Source: Zelonia costaricensis
Lineage: Eukaryota > Euglenozoa > Kinetoplastea > Trypanosomatida > Trypanosomatidae
Reading direction: 5' to 3'
Assembly: GCA_030849075.1 (NCBI GenBank)
Contig: JASAOO010003252.1
Coordinates: 1 to 32,243 of the forward strand
Length of the DNA stretch: 32,243 nucleotides
Shown: in pieces, positions 1 to 9,935 of the stretch
Position numbering within the stretch: position 1 is the stretch's first letter
Layout of the letters: each line of letters starts with the position of its first letter
Notes under the pieces: generated by a model
Seen by the model: the letters and a program-made list of their open reading frames with translations, nothing else
Told to the model about the DNA's origin: nothing
Databases searched by the model: none
Program-made: the position numbers and the translations under genes

Positions 1-404
1 GCTGTGCAAAGCACAAGTCACGCGTCGAGAAACGTGGCGGTGTGCAGTGCAGCAGCTCTACGGCTCGGCGGCAGAAGACTGAGTCGGAGAAGCTTGAGAC
101 GGAGATGACGGAACTGGACCGCGCTGACATCGAGACCATGATATCCCTGAACACGTGGTGGGCGAGTAAGCTGGCGGCGCTGTCTGAGCGAATCGCGGAC
201 GACATGTCGCACCTCGGCACCGCCACGGCCCGCGTTTTTGCCCGTCCGCCGCCGTCTCACGAGCAGCACCGCGTCGAAGCTCCAGTCATTCTTAGCAGCG
301 GCGCCACGCACGTCGACGCGGTGCCCGACGACTCTTTCCCGACCGCCGCGACTGCCTTGCAAGATGCGCCGCCGACCTACGCAGAGAGCCCCTCCTTCAG
401 CTAG
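1..404 (+). CDS. 3' end of an unrecognised protein (5'-truncated by window)
   Basis: The frame is open from position 3 to a TAG at 402-404, giving about 133 residues with no credible ATG near the window edge, so the gene starts upstream. The visible part has a charged, helix-prone segment (alternating E/K/L, then ISLNTWWASKLAAL and ERIADDM) that could be a short coiled coil. A disordered Pro/Ala/Ser tail follows, ending in APPTYAESPSFS. The PPTY in that tail matches the PPxY pattern bound by WW domains; this is pattern matching only. No family is recognised. The frame has the GC-rich codon use of the neighbouring genes and lies on the same strand as the eight genes after it, which supports it being real. 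Confidence 0.7.
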   Translation, partial: CAKHKSRVEKRGGVQCSSSTARRQKTESEKLETEMTELDRADIETMISLNTWWASKLAALSERIADDMSHLGTATARVFARPPPSHEQHRVEAPVILSSGATHVDAVPDDSFPTAATALQDAPPTYAESPSFS

Positions 405-1105
405 GCGAGCTGACTCGAGTACCCGCTGAACTGCTCAACAACACGGCAGCAGGCCGGAAGTGAGGTCGTTCGGTGCTCAACGCGGGCTGGAAGTTGCGCT
501 GCTGGTGGATCTGCATCGGGCTGTACACTGTGTGTAAAGGGAGCTGAGATCTGCCATAGAGTGTGAGAGTATGGCTTGTTCGCGTTTGCTGTCGTGGAGT
601 CAACGGCGGCGTGCGTATGCGCGCAGATGTGGGTTCTCCGTGAGAGCCAGATGAACACTTGTTCTGCTTTTCTGTACTTGCGTGACGACAGCGCTCAATG
701 TGTTGCTCTTTCCTTTTCCCCTCCCCCTCGAAGACTGACCTCGTTGCTACTCTCCGAGTTTTCTATTTTCTTCTTTCTTTTTTGGCCGCTGCGGGGCACC
801 GGCTGGCGCACCGCCACCGCCTCCCGCATTCTCCTCACACAAAGCGTATGGAAAGGAGAAGTGCACGTGCGTGCACACGGGCCGGCGTCAGGTGGAATCT
901 AAGTGTGATCTAGTCACGACTCACCTCTACATCGCCGCACGTCCTGTGTCTCTTCTTCGTTCTCTTTCACTTTCCACACATGCTTTTCACGGTTTCAGTG
1001 CTGACTGCGAAGTTTGCTTCTAGGCCCCCCACTGTCCGCCGAGAATCGCGTTTCCTTCGGCTGTTCTATCTGTAGAGGAGCCGCACCACAGCAGGTGCAT
1101 CAGTC

Positions 1106-1137
1106 ATTCAGCGTCCCTGCGATTCAGCGTCCCTGCG
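1106..1137. repeat. two-copy 16-bp tandem duplication
   Basis: The 16-mer ATTCAGCGTCCCTGCG occurs twice head to tail (1106-1121 and 1122-1137) with no spacer and no mismatch, inside the spacer downstream of the first gene. Confidence 0.9.
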
Positions 1138-1952
1138 ACGCAGCGCAATGCGCTCCTCTGCGCTCCGCCTGTGGTTAGTTTGGTGTTTCTGTTCTTTTCT
1201 GCTCGACTGCTGACCCATGTTCTTCATCTTTCCGCGTGCTCCTTACGGTTATCAGTTTAGAGGTGCGGCGTGGTGTCGCGACACGCAGAACCTTGTTGTG
1301 CTCCACTTCCGCCGCATCTGATGGTGTAGCAAAAAGGTTGAGGCTGCACTTTTCAAGACACGTGCGCCTGCATGTGCGATGTGCAGCACACTCCAGTAAA
1401 GTGCTTTGGAGATTTCTGCTCTCGAACGCGCACTATCTTTCAATGCGCCTCACGCCTGACGGCACGGCCGTATGCTGAAGATTGCAGAGACGCGGCCTCG
1501 GCACATGCCGAAAGCCCACAAGGCGCCTTTCTGCGTTTTGTGTTTCACTTCACACGTTGTCACACTTCACCTCTCGCCAACTCTTCTCTCGCTTCTTTTC
1601 TTTCGTGGCGCATTTCTCGCAACCCCAAGAGAGCGCAAGGGGGGGGGACATTCTCCAACCTTCACTCCACTCCACTCAACCCCTCTTTCCCCATCACTAG
1701 AAATCCACACAGACGACTCTGCTGTCGCTCGCTTTCTTTTGAACACACATACACAAATAAATATTGCTATGAAGTGTGTCTTGGATAGTGAATGTTGATG
1801 ACACTCCCCATTTCTCCTCTCCGGTTTCCCTCCTCTCTGTCATCTCTCCGAAGCCAGCCAGGCTAGTATACACTTGCCTAGTTGATACAACAACAAAAAA
1901 AAAACGGCAAGGCTGCGACATAGATCGTGTGACACCAACACCACTGAGGTGG

Positions 1953-2001
1953 TTTCATTTTTTTTTCTCTTTTGGCTCTTTTCTTCTACGTTCCTGCACA
2001 G
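1953..2001 (+). promoter_or_regulatory. predicted trans-splice acceptor without an obvious gene
   Basis: A T/C-dominated tract of about 45 nt, including a run of nine or more T, is followed by its first AG at 2000-2001. The next ATGs start only a 24-codon frame (about 2152) and a frame at 2201 that runs through the later acceptor. It may be an alternative, more distal acceptor for the 2688 gene. Confidence 0.45.
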
Positions 2002-2390
2002 TGAGTCCCACCCCACCATCCCCCGAGACGATCTCGACCGCCACGGCGGACAGGCGTTGACGGTGAAGGTGAAGGGCGGACAAGCTTTGCATTGTCGCAA
2101 GTGATATATAAGGAAGCCCCCTCACCGGAAAACGAGACAAATTACATACCTATGCTAAATCGTGCTCCCTTCTCGGAAGGCGTAACTGATACTCGACAAC
2201 ATGTCGATAGGAGGAGGAAACAGTGAAACCATCCGACTCGAGATGCACCATTATAATATGAACCCCCCTTTTCTCCCTTCTCCCCCTCTTATACCCTCAT
2301 ACTTCCTGGCTGGCGGAGGAGCATCAATATTCACAGACACACAATCACTCACTCCACACCTTTCACAGACGCAGAAAACCAGCTCTGCAA

Positions 2391-2445
2391 CTCCCGCTCT
2401 CTCTCTCTCTCTTCCCCCCTTCCTCTCTCCCTTCGCCTGTTCCAG
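2391..2445 (+). promoter_or_regulatory. predicted trans-splice acceptor for the 2688 gene
   Basis: A nearly pure C/T tract (2391-2443, including a CT repeat) ends in AG at 2444-2445. No ATG occurs between this AG and 2688, which fixes the start of the following gene. A second C-rich tract with AG at 2633-2634 could also be used. Confidence 0.6.
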
Positions 2446-2687
2446 AACTCGGTCTCGGCCCGTTGGTGCACCCTTCGTCCCCGCGCGCTCCACATACACG
2501 CCTTCGCACTATCATCCAGCGGTAGTGTGCCTGCGTGTGCCCGCGCTCCCTGCCCCCTCGCCCCTCTTCCATCCCCCCCGCCAGCGCCTTCCACCCACTT
2601 GGCCACCCTTCCCGCCCCCCCCCTTTCTTCCAAGCACCTCCTCCTCTCCCACTCCCTAAAGAGCCACACGGCAGGTGGCGCAGCGCC

Positions 2688-5600
2688 ATGGGAGGGGCCC
2701 CAAGCCGGGAGACGCTGGTGCGTCACATTGTGCGAGACCCGCGGTTCGATGGAGCCGCAACCCCCGCCACCACCCGCTCCGGCTCCTGCAGCGCCGAGTC
2801 CCGCGGCGGGAGCCGGAGCATGTCGGCCGGACCGCAGACGCCATCGCAGCCGGAGATTGTGCTGATACCGCTGATCCCCGATTACTTCCCCAGCTCCGCG
2901 TCCCCGCTCTTCCAGCAGCTGCTGCACGTGCGGCGGGAGCCGAACGTGACGTACTACTACCGCGACGCGCGCAGCACGGCAACGGAGCACACGGTGGTGC
3001 GCGACCACATCGGGTCGGACAAGGACATGTACAACTGGTACATGAGCCTGAGCGAGCAGCGTCTCATGGAGACGGACAACGAGCTCATCGCCCTCAGCCG
3101 CGCCGGGCGTGTCGTCTCGCCCGTGCCGTGCGCGGTCGCCTTCGTCTACGACGCCACCGCCACGGTCGCCGGCGCGGGTGCGGCGTCGCCGGCGAACAAT
3201 AACGGCAGCGGCGGCGGGAAACGGAAGGGTGGCGCGAATGGAAAGCCGAACCGACCGAACAAGGCCGGCGCTTCCGGCTCCACAAACTCCTTCATGACCA
3301 TCGAGAACACGGTGCGGCTGCCGCACCACAGCATGCGGGTGCGCGTATTCGGCTTCGTCGGCGACACCCGCTTCTGCCCGCCGTCGATGCAGCCCAGCCA
3401 GGCGGCGAAGCTGCCCATGTGCCTGACCATCTTTCTCTCCAAGAGCGCCGGCGGTAACCACCGCGCGCAGGTGACGCTGCTGGCGGCGCACACATATATT
3501 ACGCAGATGCAGGCCATCGGTGTCCTCCCCGCCGGGCTGGAGCACGCCACCACCGCCACATCGCGTATGGTGAAGGCCGCCGGCAGCCACCCCGCTGCGG
3601 CGCTGGGCCAGCGGGACGGGTTGTCCAGCGCGGTGGGCGGCGGTCGCGGCATCGGCCGCGATGCCGACCCGCTGGCGGCCCTGCGCTTTGGTGGCGTCGG
3701 CGGTGCCGGGCAGCGGGGCGGCGCTGATGGTGGCAATGGTCATGGTGGCCTGCACGACTTCCAGGACCCCTACGCGGACCCGTACGCGGTGGACTACGTC
3801 ACTGCCGCTCGAGATGCGGCGGACCCGTACGCACTTGCCGGCGACGACAGCGCGTACGAGCAGCAGTGCCGCTTCATGACGCCGCCGGTGCAGGGCGCTG
3901 GGGCGCACGGCGGCGTTGGGTCGCGGCTGGGCGGGCTCGGCTGCTCTCCACCCTCCACCGGCGCGGCCGCCGATGCCGCGACGGAGCCGGTGCTGCGCCG
4001 TCCCATCGAAATCGTGATGCACCGCGCGGACGTCCCTGCGCTGTGCTACCTGCGCGAGCTGCGCGCCCGCATGGACCAGGGGGTCGCCCGCGCGGCGGCG
4101 ACGCCGCTGCCAGCCGGCGCGGTGGCGAACACCAGTAGGGAGGGCTCGCGCGTCCGCACGCCGACGGATGGCAGCCTGAACACAGCACACTCAGCCGCCA
4201 GCGACGACGCGACCCCGCAGCGCAGCTACGGTTCGAACTCTGCGGTGGCGGACAAGGCCTGCGCGGGGGCACAGCGCAAGGCGGGTGGTGCAGGGGTTGT
4301 CAGTGTGCCAGACATCGCCCTCACGCACGACGGCGGGTCGGCGCACCATGGCGACCGTCTCAAGTTTCAAATCCAGACGGTCGTGCAGGACGACGAGCTG
4401 CGCGGCAGCGTCGCGGCGGATGCGATGGGGCGCGTGCTGATGTGGGCCTCGTGCTTCTACTACCACAGCTTTGATCAGCTGATCGGCGGGGAGGCGGCAA
4501 AGCTGCGGCAGGAGCTGGCGCAGCGCAACCTCGTCGAGAACCCACTCGACGGCGTTCTCTCCTTCTCTGAGGAGGAGCCGCGGCCGCCGGCGTCCGTGCC
4601 GCGCGTCGGCGACGTCTGGATTCCGCCGCAGGAGGCCTACGTTGAACTTCACGGAGCGCCCTTCACCGCCGCTGCGGCCGCGCCTGGCCAGCACTGGATG
4701 CAAGACGGCGGAGACGGGTGGGGGCGCGTGCCGGGCGGCACGGTGCTGCGCTGTGTGTCGCCGCACACGCCGTCTGGCCACGCCGCGGTCGGCCCGGCCC
4801 GGTGGGTCGTCTCTCCCAACGAGTTTGCCGAGGACGTGCTGCTGTCCCTCTGCAGGCAGGCGTGCCAGGCGTCGCGCCGAGCCCCGCCGACGGACTCGCA
4901 CTGGCTGCTGAACCGCGACGGGGGTCTGCCAGAGGGGCTCTCGGTGGGCCTCGTCATCTGGCGCGAACCGTGCGCGGGGCAGGTCGTCTACTACGGCACG
5001 ACGCCGGAGTTTCTGAAGAAGTGGGTCCAGTCCGGGGCGGAGGTGGAGAAGGCCTACCGCAACCACGTCAAGCGGCCGCACCCGGGCCCCGACGGGACAT
5101 CGCCCACGCAGGCGAACGCCGCCAACGACGCCGCGGTGGCGAACCGCTCCTCCTCCGTCGCGGTCGTGCTCCCGACGGTGGTGACCGCCGGCCTGCACAG
5201 CTCCTACGACCCCAACGCCCTCGCCGGCGCCTTCTCCCACGCCTCGGGGGGCTCGAGCGAGCCAGCCAAGAGCGGCAGCAGCGGCGGGGACCGTGCGCGC
5301 GGGTCGGGGCCCGACTCGCTGGCCCTCTACGGCGTGCACACCGGGTTCGTCTCCACGCCGGATCAGGTGTCTGCCGTCAACACGTCCCCCTCCGGGAAGG
5401 AGAGCCTCGGCGCGACGCCAGCGGCGGCGCCGGAGGACGGCGCGAAGACAAAGCGCCAGCGCACAGACGAGCCGCGATGCGCCTCTGTGCGCGTGTCGCT
5501 TGCCCCCGCGGACCCGGCGCCCATCACACCGGCCACACCGGCCCCCGTGAACATCTCGGTGCCGCGCCAGACGGCGGCGGCGGGAAGCTCGCGCAGCCAC

Positions 5601-6899
5601 CACCCCCACCAGGGCTCCTCGGTGCCCACGCACCAGCTCTCCCGCTTCGCCATTCCCGTCCCCTCCAGAGCTGCGTTCGCGGCTGCCGCGGGGCTCACGC
5701 CGCTCTTCTCCGGCGAGTTAGGGACGCCGACGTCGTACCCTGAGTTCGTGCCGAGATTCGGCAACGGCAGCTCCGGCTCCAGCAACTCCACGAGCCTGGT
5801 GTTCCGCCAGCTGCAGTCCCCGAACCAGCAGCAGCACCCGCTGCACTCCACGGCGGCCAGCGCGTGCTGGATCGGGCTACCCGAGGAGGGCGGCGCGCCG
5901 ACCGTGAACGTCACGGTGAAGCAGCGGCGCGGCCCCCGCAGCGCGCTTGGGTCATCGCGGAGCTTTGGCAGCGGCCCGGCGGTGGGGACGCCGCATCATC
6001 AGGGCTCCAGCCTCCGCAGTACGCCGCTGCGCTTCATGGCCTCGCGCGAGCCGCCGCCGGCGCACGGCTCGATGCCGGTGCGCATCCCCGGCGCGTGGGA
6101 CACCAGCAGCGGCGAGGAGTCGATGCACCACGGCGGGCACTCACCGACCTCGGTGGAGCAGAGCCGCTCGCTGCTGCGCGTGGATGAGGCGCGGCTGTCG
6201 AACTCGCACTCGTCGCCACGCGTGGGCAGCAGTGACCCCCGCCGCCAGACGGCGGGGCAGGCCGCGCTGGTGGGCCCGCTGTCGGAGAGCGTCGGCTCGC
6301 CCCGGTGGACGACCTCGAGCGCCGCGCAGCCGTCCTCGATGCGCGGGGCCTCGGTGACGTTTGCCGGCGGCTCCTTCAGCTCACCCAAGCACCCGGGCAA
6401 CACGTCGCTGCTGCACGCCTCACGCCACCACGAGCCCTACCAGCCAGTCGCCGCCTCGGGTCGGCCAGGCGCGGGGGAGCAGGCGAGCATGGCAGCATGC
6501 AGCGTCACGTCGACAGGGTCCGCGTCGTCCTCGCAGATGCGGCGCAAGGACTCCGTGCGTCCCCCGCCGCTGCTGGAGCAGCTCGACGACGCCGGGGGCG
6601 CTGCTGCGGCCGCGGCGGCTGGAAAAGGTGGTCAGCAGTTTCCTGTGCAGCACTCACCGCTGCCCTACGGCGGCCCGGCGATGTCCAAGACAGCCCCAGT
6701 TGCCATTGTGCCGCGAGTTCATGGGCTGCAGATGCCTGGGTTGGACTCCTCCCCCACGGGTGCGGCGGCTGTCACGTCGATGATGCACGGCAGCGACATG
6801 CACACGCCACACCAGGGCGAGTCGGTCAACAGCGCCAAGAGCTCGGTGGGCTCGAACAAGTACAGGTGGGACTGGCGTGGCGTGTCGCGCGCCGCGTAG
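2688..6899 (+). CDS. unrecognised 1403-residue protein, predicted N-myristoylated
   Basis: The ATG at 2688 is the first after the predicted acceptor; the frame is open further upstream, but only through low-complexity Pro-rich sequence without an ATG. No family is recognised. Ordered blocks alternate with Gly/Ala/Ser-rich linkers: about 55-155 (begins PEIVLIPLIPDYFP, rich in Tyr), 200-290, 558-655 (LKFQIQTVVQDDELRG onward, with the MWASCFYYHSFDQL segment), and 705-800 (RWVVSPNEFAEDVL to the YRNHVKR segment). The last 600 residues are low-complexity Ser/Pro/His/Gly and probably disordered. A basic cluster KTKRQR at 920-925 resembles a nuclear localisation signal. The N terminus M-G-G-A-P-S-R fits the N-myristoylation pattern (Gly2, small residue at 6), which would instead suggest membrane attachment. 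No transmembrane segment is evident. The gene is real by length, codon bias and the alternation of ordered and disordered blocks; its function is unknown. Confidence 0.88.
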   Translation: MGGAPSRETLVRHIVRDPRFDGAATPATTRSGSCSAESRGGSRSMSAGPQTPSQPEIVLIPLIPDYFPSSASPLFQQLLHVRREPNVTYYYRDARSTATEHTVVRDHIGSDKDMYNWYMSLSEQRLMETDNELIALSRAGRVVSPVPCAVAFVYDATATVAGAGAASPANNNGSGGGKRKGGANGKPNRPNKAGASGSTNSFMTIENTVRLPHHSMRVRVFGFVGDTRFCPPSMQPSQAAKLPMCLTIFLSKSAGGNHRAQVTLLAAHTYITQMQAIGVLPAGLEHATTATSRMVKAAGSHPAAALGQRDGLSSAVGGGRGIGRDADPLAALRFGGVGGAGQRGGADGGNGHGGLHDFQDPYADPYAVDYVTAARDAADPYALAGDDSAYEQQCRFMTPPVQGAGAHGGVGSRLGGLGCSPPSTGAAADAATEPVLRRPIEIVMHRADVPALCYLRELRARMDQGVARAAATPLPAGAVANTSREGSRVRTPTDGSLNTAHSAASDDATPQRSYGSNSAVADKACAGAQRKAGGAGVVSVPDIALTHDGGSAHHGDRLKFQIQTVVQDDELRGSVAADAMGRVLMWASCFYYHSFDQLIGGEAAKLRQELAQRNLVENPLDGVLSFSEEEPRPPASVPRVGDVWIPPQEAYVELHGAPFTAAAAAPGQHWMQDGGDGWGRVPGGTVLRCVSPHTPSGHAAVGPARWVVSPNEFAEDVLLSLCRQACQASRRAPPTDSHWLLNRDGGLPEGLSVGLVIWREPCAGQVVYYGTTPEFLKKWVQSGAEVEKAYRNHVKRPHPGPDGTSPTQANAANDAAVANRSSSVAVVLPTVVTAGLHSSYDPNALAGAFSHASGGSSEPAKSGSSGGDRARGSGPDSLALYGVHTGFVSTPDQVSAVNTSPSGKESLGATPAAAPEDGAKTKRQRTDEPRCASVRVSLAPADPAPITPATPAPVNISVPRQTAAAGSSRSHHPHQGSSVPTHQLSRFAIPVPSRAAFAAAAGLTPLFSGELGTPTSYPEFVPRFGNGSSGSSNSTSLVFRQLQSPNQQQHPLHSTAASACWIGLPEEGGAPTVNVTVKQRRGPRSALGSSRSFGSGPAVGTPHHQGSSLRSTPLRFMASREPPPAHGSMPVRIPGAWDTSSGEESMHHGGHSPTSVEQSRSLLRVDEARLSNSHSSPRVGSSDPRRQTAGQAALVGPLSESVGSPRWTTSSAAQPSSMRGASVTFAGGSFSSPKHPGNTSLLHASRHHEPYQPVAASGRPGAGEQASMAACSVTSTGSASSSQMRRKDSVRPPPLLEQLDDAGGAAAAAAAGKGGQQFPVQHSPLPYGGPAMSKTAPVAIVPRVHGLQMPGLDSSPTGAAAVTSMMHGSDMHTPHQGESVNSAKSSVGSNKYRWDWRGVSRAA

Positions 6900-7580
6900 C
6901 CCTCCTCCTGCGCACTCCTTAGGCTTCTTGTACAGTTACCTGTTGCGTGTACGTGTGTGCATGTGTGTCTGTGTTTGTGTGCGTGTGTGCCACAGCTGCT
7001 TCTGACAGCCGCGCAGTAGCGTTTTCTTTTCTCTCCCTTCACTTCACTCGATGTCTGCGCCGGCCGCTGAAGTAGCGGGTGCGTAGCGGACGGACTCGGG
7101 ATGCTGCGTTCGCACGTTGTACCGCTTTTTTTTTTTACCAGTTCTGTATTTGTTGTTGACTTGTGCTGTCTGTGCCGCTTCGCTACGTGCGTGTCCCCGT
7201 GATCTTCCTTGGATTGATCTTGTGTTCACCCTTTTTCTTCTTCTTTTTCTTCTCGTTTTCCCTCTTCGCCCATCGCGTTTCGGGTGGTCAAGTGGCGGCT
7301 GTGTACGAGTGCGACGTGCACGGTGCCCCCACGGCTCTCACCTCGGCACCCCCCCCCCTTCACTTTCGTTCCCTCCCCTCCCCCGTTTTCTGCACCGGGT
7401 GTTCTACGTTTCACGTATGCGTGTATGTTTGTGTGTGCCTGTGTGTGCCTGTGTGCGTTGGTCTCGCTTCTCCTTTTTCGGGTTTCCCGTCTAGTGTGCC
7501 ATGACAAGGGGTGACGCCTCTCTCGCGTTCGCTAAACTCACTTCCCTTTTCAGCAGCTTCACACATTGTTTGTGGAAGTC

Positions 7581-7602
7581 GGGGGGGAGGGGGGGGGGCG
7601 GG
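7581..7602 (+). other. G-run cluster, possible G-quadruplex in transcript sense
   Basis: Runs of 7, 10 and 3 G are separated by single bases (A and C). The 10-G run can supply two tracts, so four G-tracts with very short loops are available on the sense strand. Confidence 0.5.
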
Positions 7603-8411
7603 CAGAGCTGTGCGGTGGGGTCCCCGCAGCCCTCTGCTGTCATACTCGCGTGTTGCTGCTGCTACTTCTGCTGCTGCACTTTAGCCTCAGTGTTCGGTGC
7701 TTCAGCCTCACCCATTCTTCGCTCCCCATCCCGTTATCCACTGCGCCCCCCCCCCACAGACACACACACGCCGCTGCGAGCGAGGTCTGCCATGTGATCT
7801 CTCTCCGTGGTATTGGTGCCTTGCCGCGGCGCGCTACGTATGAGTTTAGATGTGTGTGTGTGTATGTGTGTTTGTGACCCGCTGCTGTCCTTGTCGTGTG
7901 GCGTGTTGATGTCTTTTCCCCCCGCCCCCCATTGTTCGTCGGTGCTCATCTCCTTTCGTTGTGTTTCCTTTCCTTTGTTTTCCCCCGTCGTTTGTTGTTG
8001 TTGTTGGAGTGGGAGCGTTTTGGTGGCTGGTGAAGCGGCGACAGTTTTCCTCTTTGTCTCGTTGTTGTCTTTGCATCTGCGTTATGTAAAGCCGCTTTTT
8101 TTTTTCACCGCTTGCCGTGTGTGTGTGTACGATGCGTTGAGGCCTTGTTAGGGCAGTGCCTCCCACCCGTCTCTCTGCATATGCACCTAGGTTTCTGTTT
8201 TGGTATGTATGAAGGTGTCGAAGGGGGGGGGGAGTGTTTCTCGGTCTTTCTGCTTGTGTGTGTGTTTGTGCAGTGCTCGTAGCCTCCCGCTGGAGTATCT
8301 ACATGCTGTCCCGGTCCTGTTGTGTTTCGCCGACTCTCTCTCTCTCCTCTCTTGGAGTAACGGTATCCGCAGCTTCACTGGACGTGCGAACTCAAAGGTG
8401 AGGCCACACCA

Positions 8412-8430
8412 GCACACACACACACACACA
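8412..8430 (+). repeat. (CA)n microsatellite
   Basis: An uninterrupted CA dinucleotide run on the + strand within the long spacer. Confidence 0.95.
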
Positions 8431-8773
8431 TGCACACGCACCTCGTCAAGCACCTGCCGTTGTCTTTCCACTTTCCAGGAAGCGCAGGACCAGAGGACCG
8501 CGCAAACAGCGTCGATCCCCCTCTTCCCCTCTTCTTGTGTTGCGCTGTCTTCTTCTCCCTTTAACCGACCCTTCCCCCTCCCTCTTCTTTCGAGCTACAC
8601 TCTGCGTGCGTGCCGTGTAGCGCATTCCTCGTTGGCCTCCTTTCTTCGCTTCTGTCCCCCCCCCCGCGTCGTCTTCGGTGTTGCCGTGCGCGTCGTCTCT
8701 CTCTCTCTCCGCCACCAGTAGAGCTTGGACGTGATGCCCCCCTCACTCACCGGCGCGTGGCAGAGGTTCTCGC

Positions 8774-8805
8774 TTTTTTTTTTTTTGTTCTCCCCGTTTC
8801 CGCAG
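8774..8805 (+). promoter_or_regulatory. orphan predicted trans-splice acceptor
   Basis: A 13-nt T run followed by GTTCTCCCCGTTTCCGCAG has its first AG at 8804-8805. It is among the best-looking acceptors in the window, yet the next ATG (about 9073) opens only a frame of about 75 codons that reads through a CA repeat. It may serve a noncoding or alternative transcript. Confidence 0.45.
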
Positions 8806-9091
8806 AGGTCCGAAGCTTACCCTCCTCCCCTCTCTCCCACTCCTCTCCCCGCCTTTCCATCTCACCCGACCGAACTACTTCTGTGTGCCTCTTTTTCCGC
8901 TTCTTTTTCACTACCATCACTGCTGTTGCGGCCCTCCCGTCTCCCTTCTTCGTCATACTGTCGTCTTCTCCAAGTGCACTGTCGCTGGCTTGCGCTGCTC
9001 TTGCGGCTCACCAGCACGTGTGCCGCCGTCTCTTCTGTGTTGTTCTCCTAACGCGCCTTAGCCGCCCGTCTCCATGCGTGTCGCCCCTTTG

Positions 9092-9115
9092 GCACACACA
9101 CACACACACACACAC
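9092..9115 (+). repeat. (CA)n microsatellite
   Basis: About 12 CA units on the + strand. Confidence 0.95.
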
Positions 9116-9891
9116 GCTTACGCACATCAAGCAGCGACCTCGTCGCCTCCCTTGTCCGTGTGCTCCTCGTGCCTTCTTTCCTTCGCTCCCCCAGGGTCGC
9201 TTTCTCTGCTTCCCCCTCCCTCCCCCAATTAAATGCGCGGCGCCCTTCCGCTTGCCCACTGCTCTCCCTGCTTGGTGGGCCCAGGCCTGCATGGTGTGAC
9301 AGCCACCTCGTTTCTCCCCTCCGCCCCCACACCACTACCACCAAGAAAAAAAAAACAAATTGGAAACACGACAGAGAAGGAAAGGCAGAGACGACGGACC
9401 TCGCTCGACGCCGACGTGCCGTGGCGCTCCTTTCGAACTGCACGCTTTGGCGTCCGAGGCGCGCCGACCCTCACGAGCCGCCCACCGCACCCTTGCTTCT
9501 CCCCCTTTCTGCCTACTCCTCTATCCTGGATGCCGTGCGTTTGCTGCCGATGCTTCTCCCAGCTCCTTTTTGTGTTTGTGTGTGCCCTTTTTTGGTGTGT
9601 TTCGGGGGGGTTTCCGCCACTCCCCACTCTATTCTGCACCCTTGTGTTCCTTGCCCGTTGCCTTCGTGTGCTTGTGCTCCCGATCCCGTTCTGCCTTCTT
9701 GCTTCCCCGCATCCCTGGCCCATTTTGTGTGTGTGTTGCTCCCGTGTGTGTCTGTGCGCTTCCCCCCCCCTCTCTCTCTCCTTTGGTTTTTTGACTTTCT
9801 GCGTTGCCTTTTGATTCTCGCTTTGTGTTGTACCTCGGCTGCGATGCCGCTTTATTGTAATTCTATTGAGTGGCTCAATTCGTGTGTTTGA

Positions 9892-9932
<41 letters not shown>
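9892..9932 (+). repeat. (GT)n microsatellite
   Basis: About 20 GT units, with one GC interruption near the start. The run is followed by a purine-rich patch of AAGAAAAG type at 9940-9980. Confidence 0.95.

Positions 9933-9935
<3 letters not shown>

Larger units (their letters stand above)
405..2687. other. 2.3-kb intergenic spacer / 3' and 5' UTRs
   Basis: No convincing gene is seen. The + strand is pyrimidine-rich and low in complexity, with an A-rich (CAA) island near 1888-1905. There are two strong polypyrimidine-AG acceptors, at 1953-2001 and 2391-2445. A more AT-rich, more complex patch lies at about 2100-2260, and a 16-bp tandem duplication at 1106-1137. Short open frames here translate to low-complexity Ser/Pro/Cys sequence and are not called. 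Confidence 0.7.

Noticed and set aside
2201..2659. 152-codon + strand ORF starting with a true ATG
   Set aside because: It runs through the predicted acceptor at 2444-2445 and is low-complexity Ser/Pro for most of its length.
2535..2687. Upstream extension of the 1403-residue frame
   Set aside because: It starts at GTG rather than ATG and translates a polypyrimidine tract into Pro/Ser/Leu; the first ATG after the acceptor is 2688.
2349..5633. Long antisense frames (613 and 480 codons) opposite the 1403-residue gene
   Set aside because: Same register effect as above; Arg/Ala/Gly-rich translation with no recognisable domain.
8610..9299. 229-codon + ORF in the long spacer
   Set aside because: Ser/Pro/Leu/Phe-rich with an embedded His-Thr run from a CA repeat; typical translation of pyrimidine-rich spacer.
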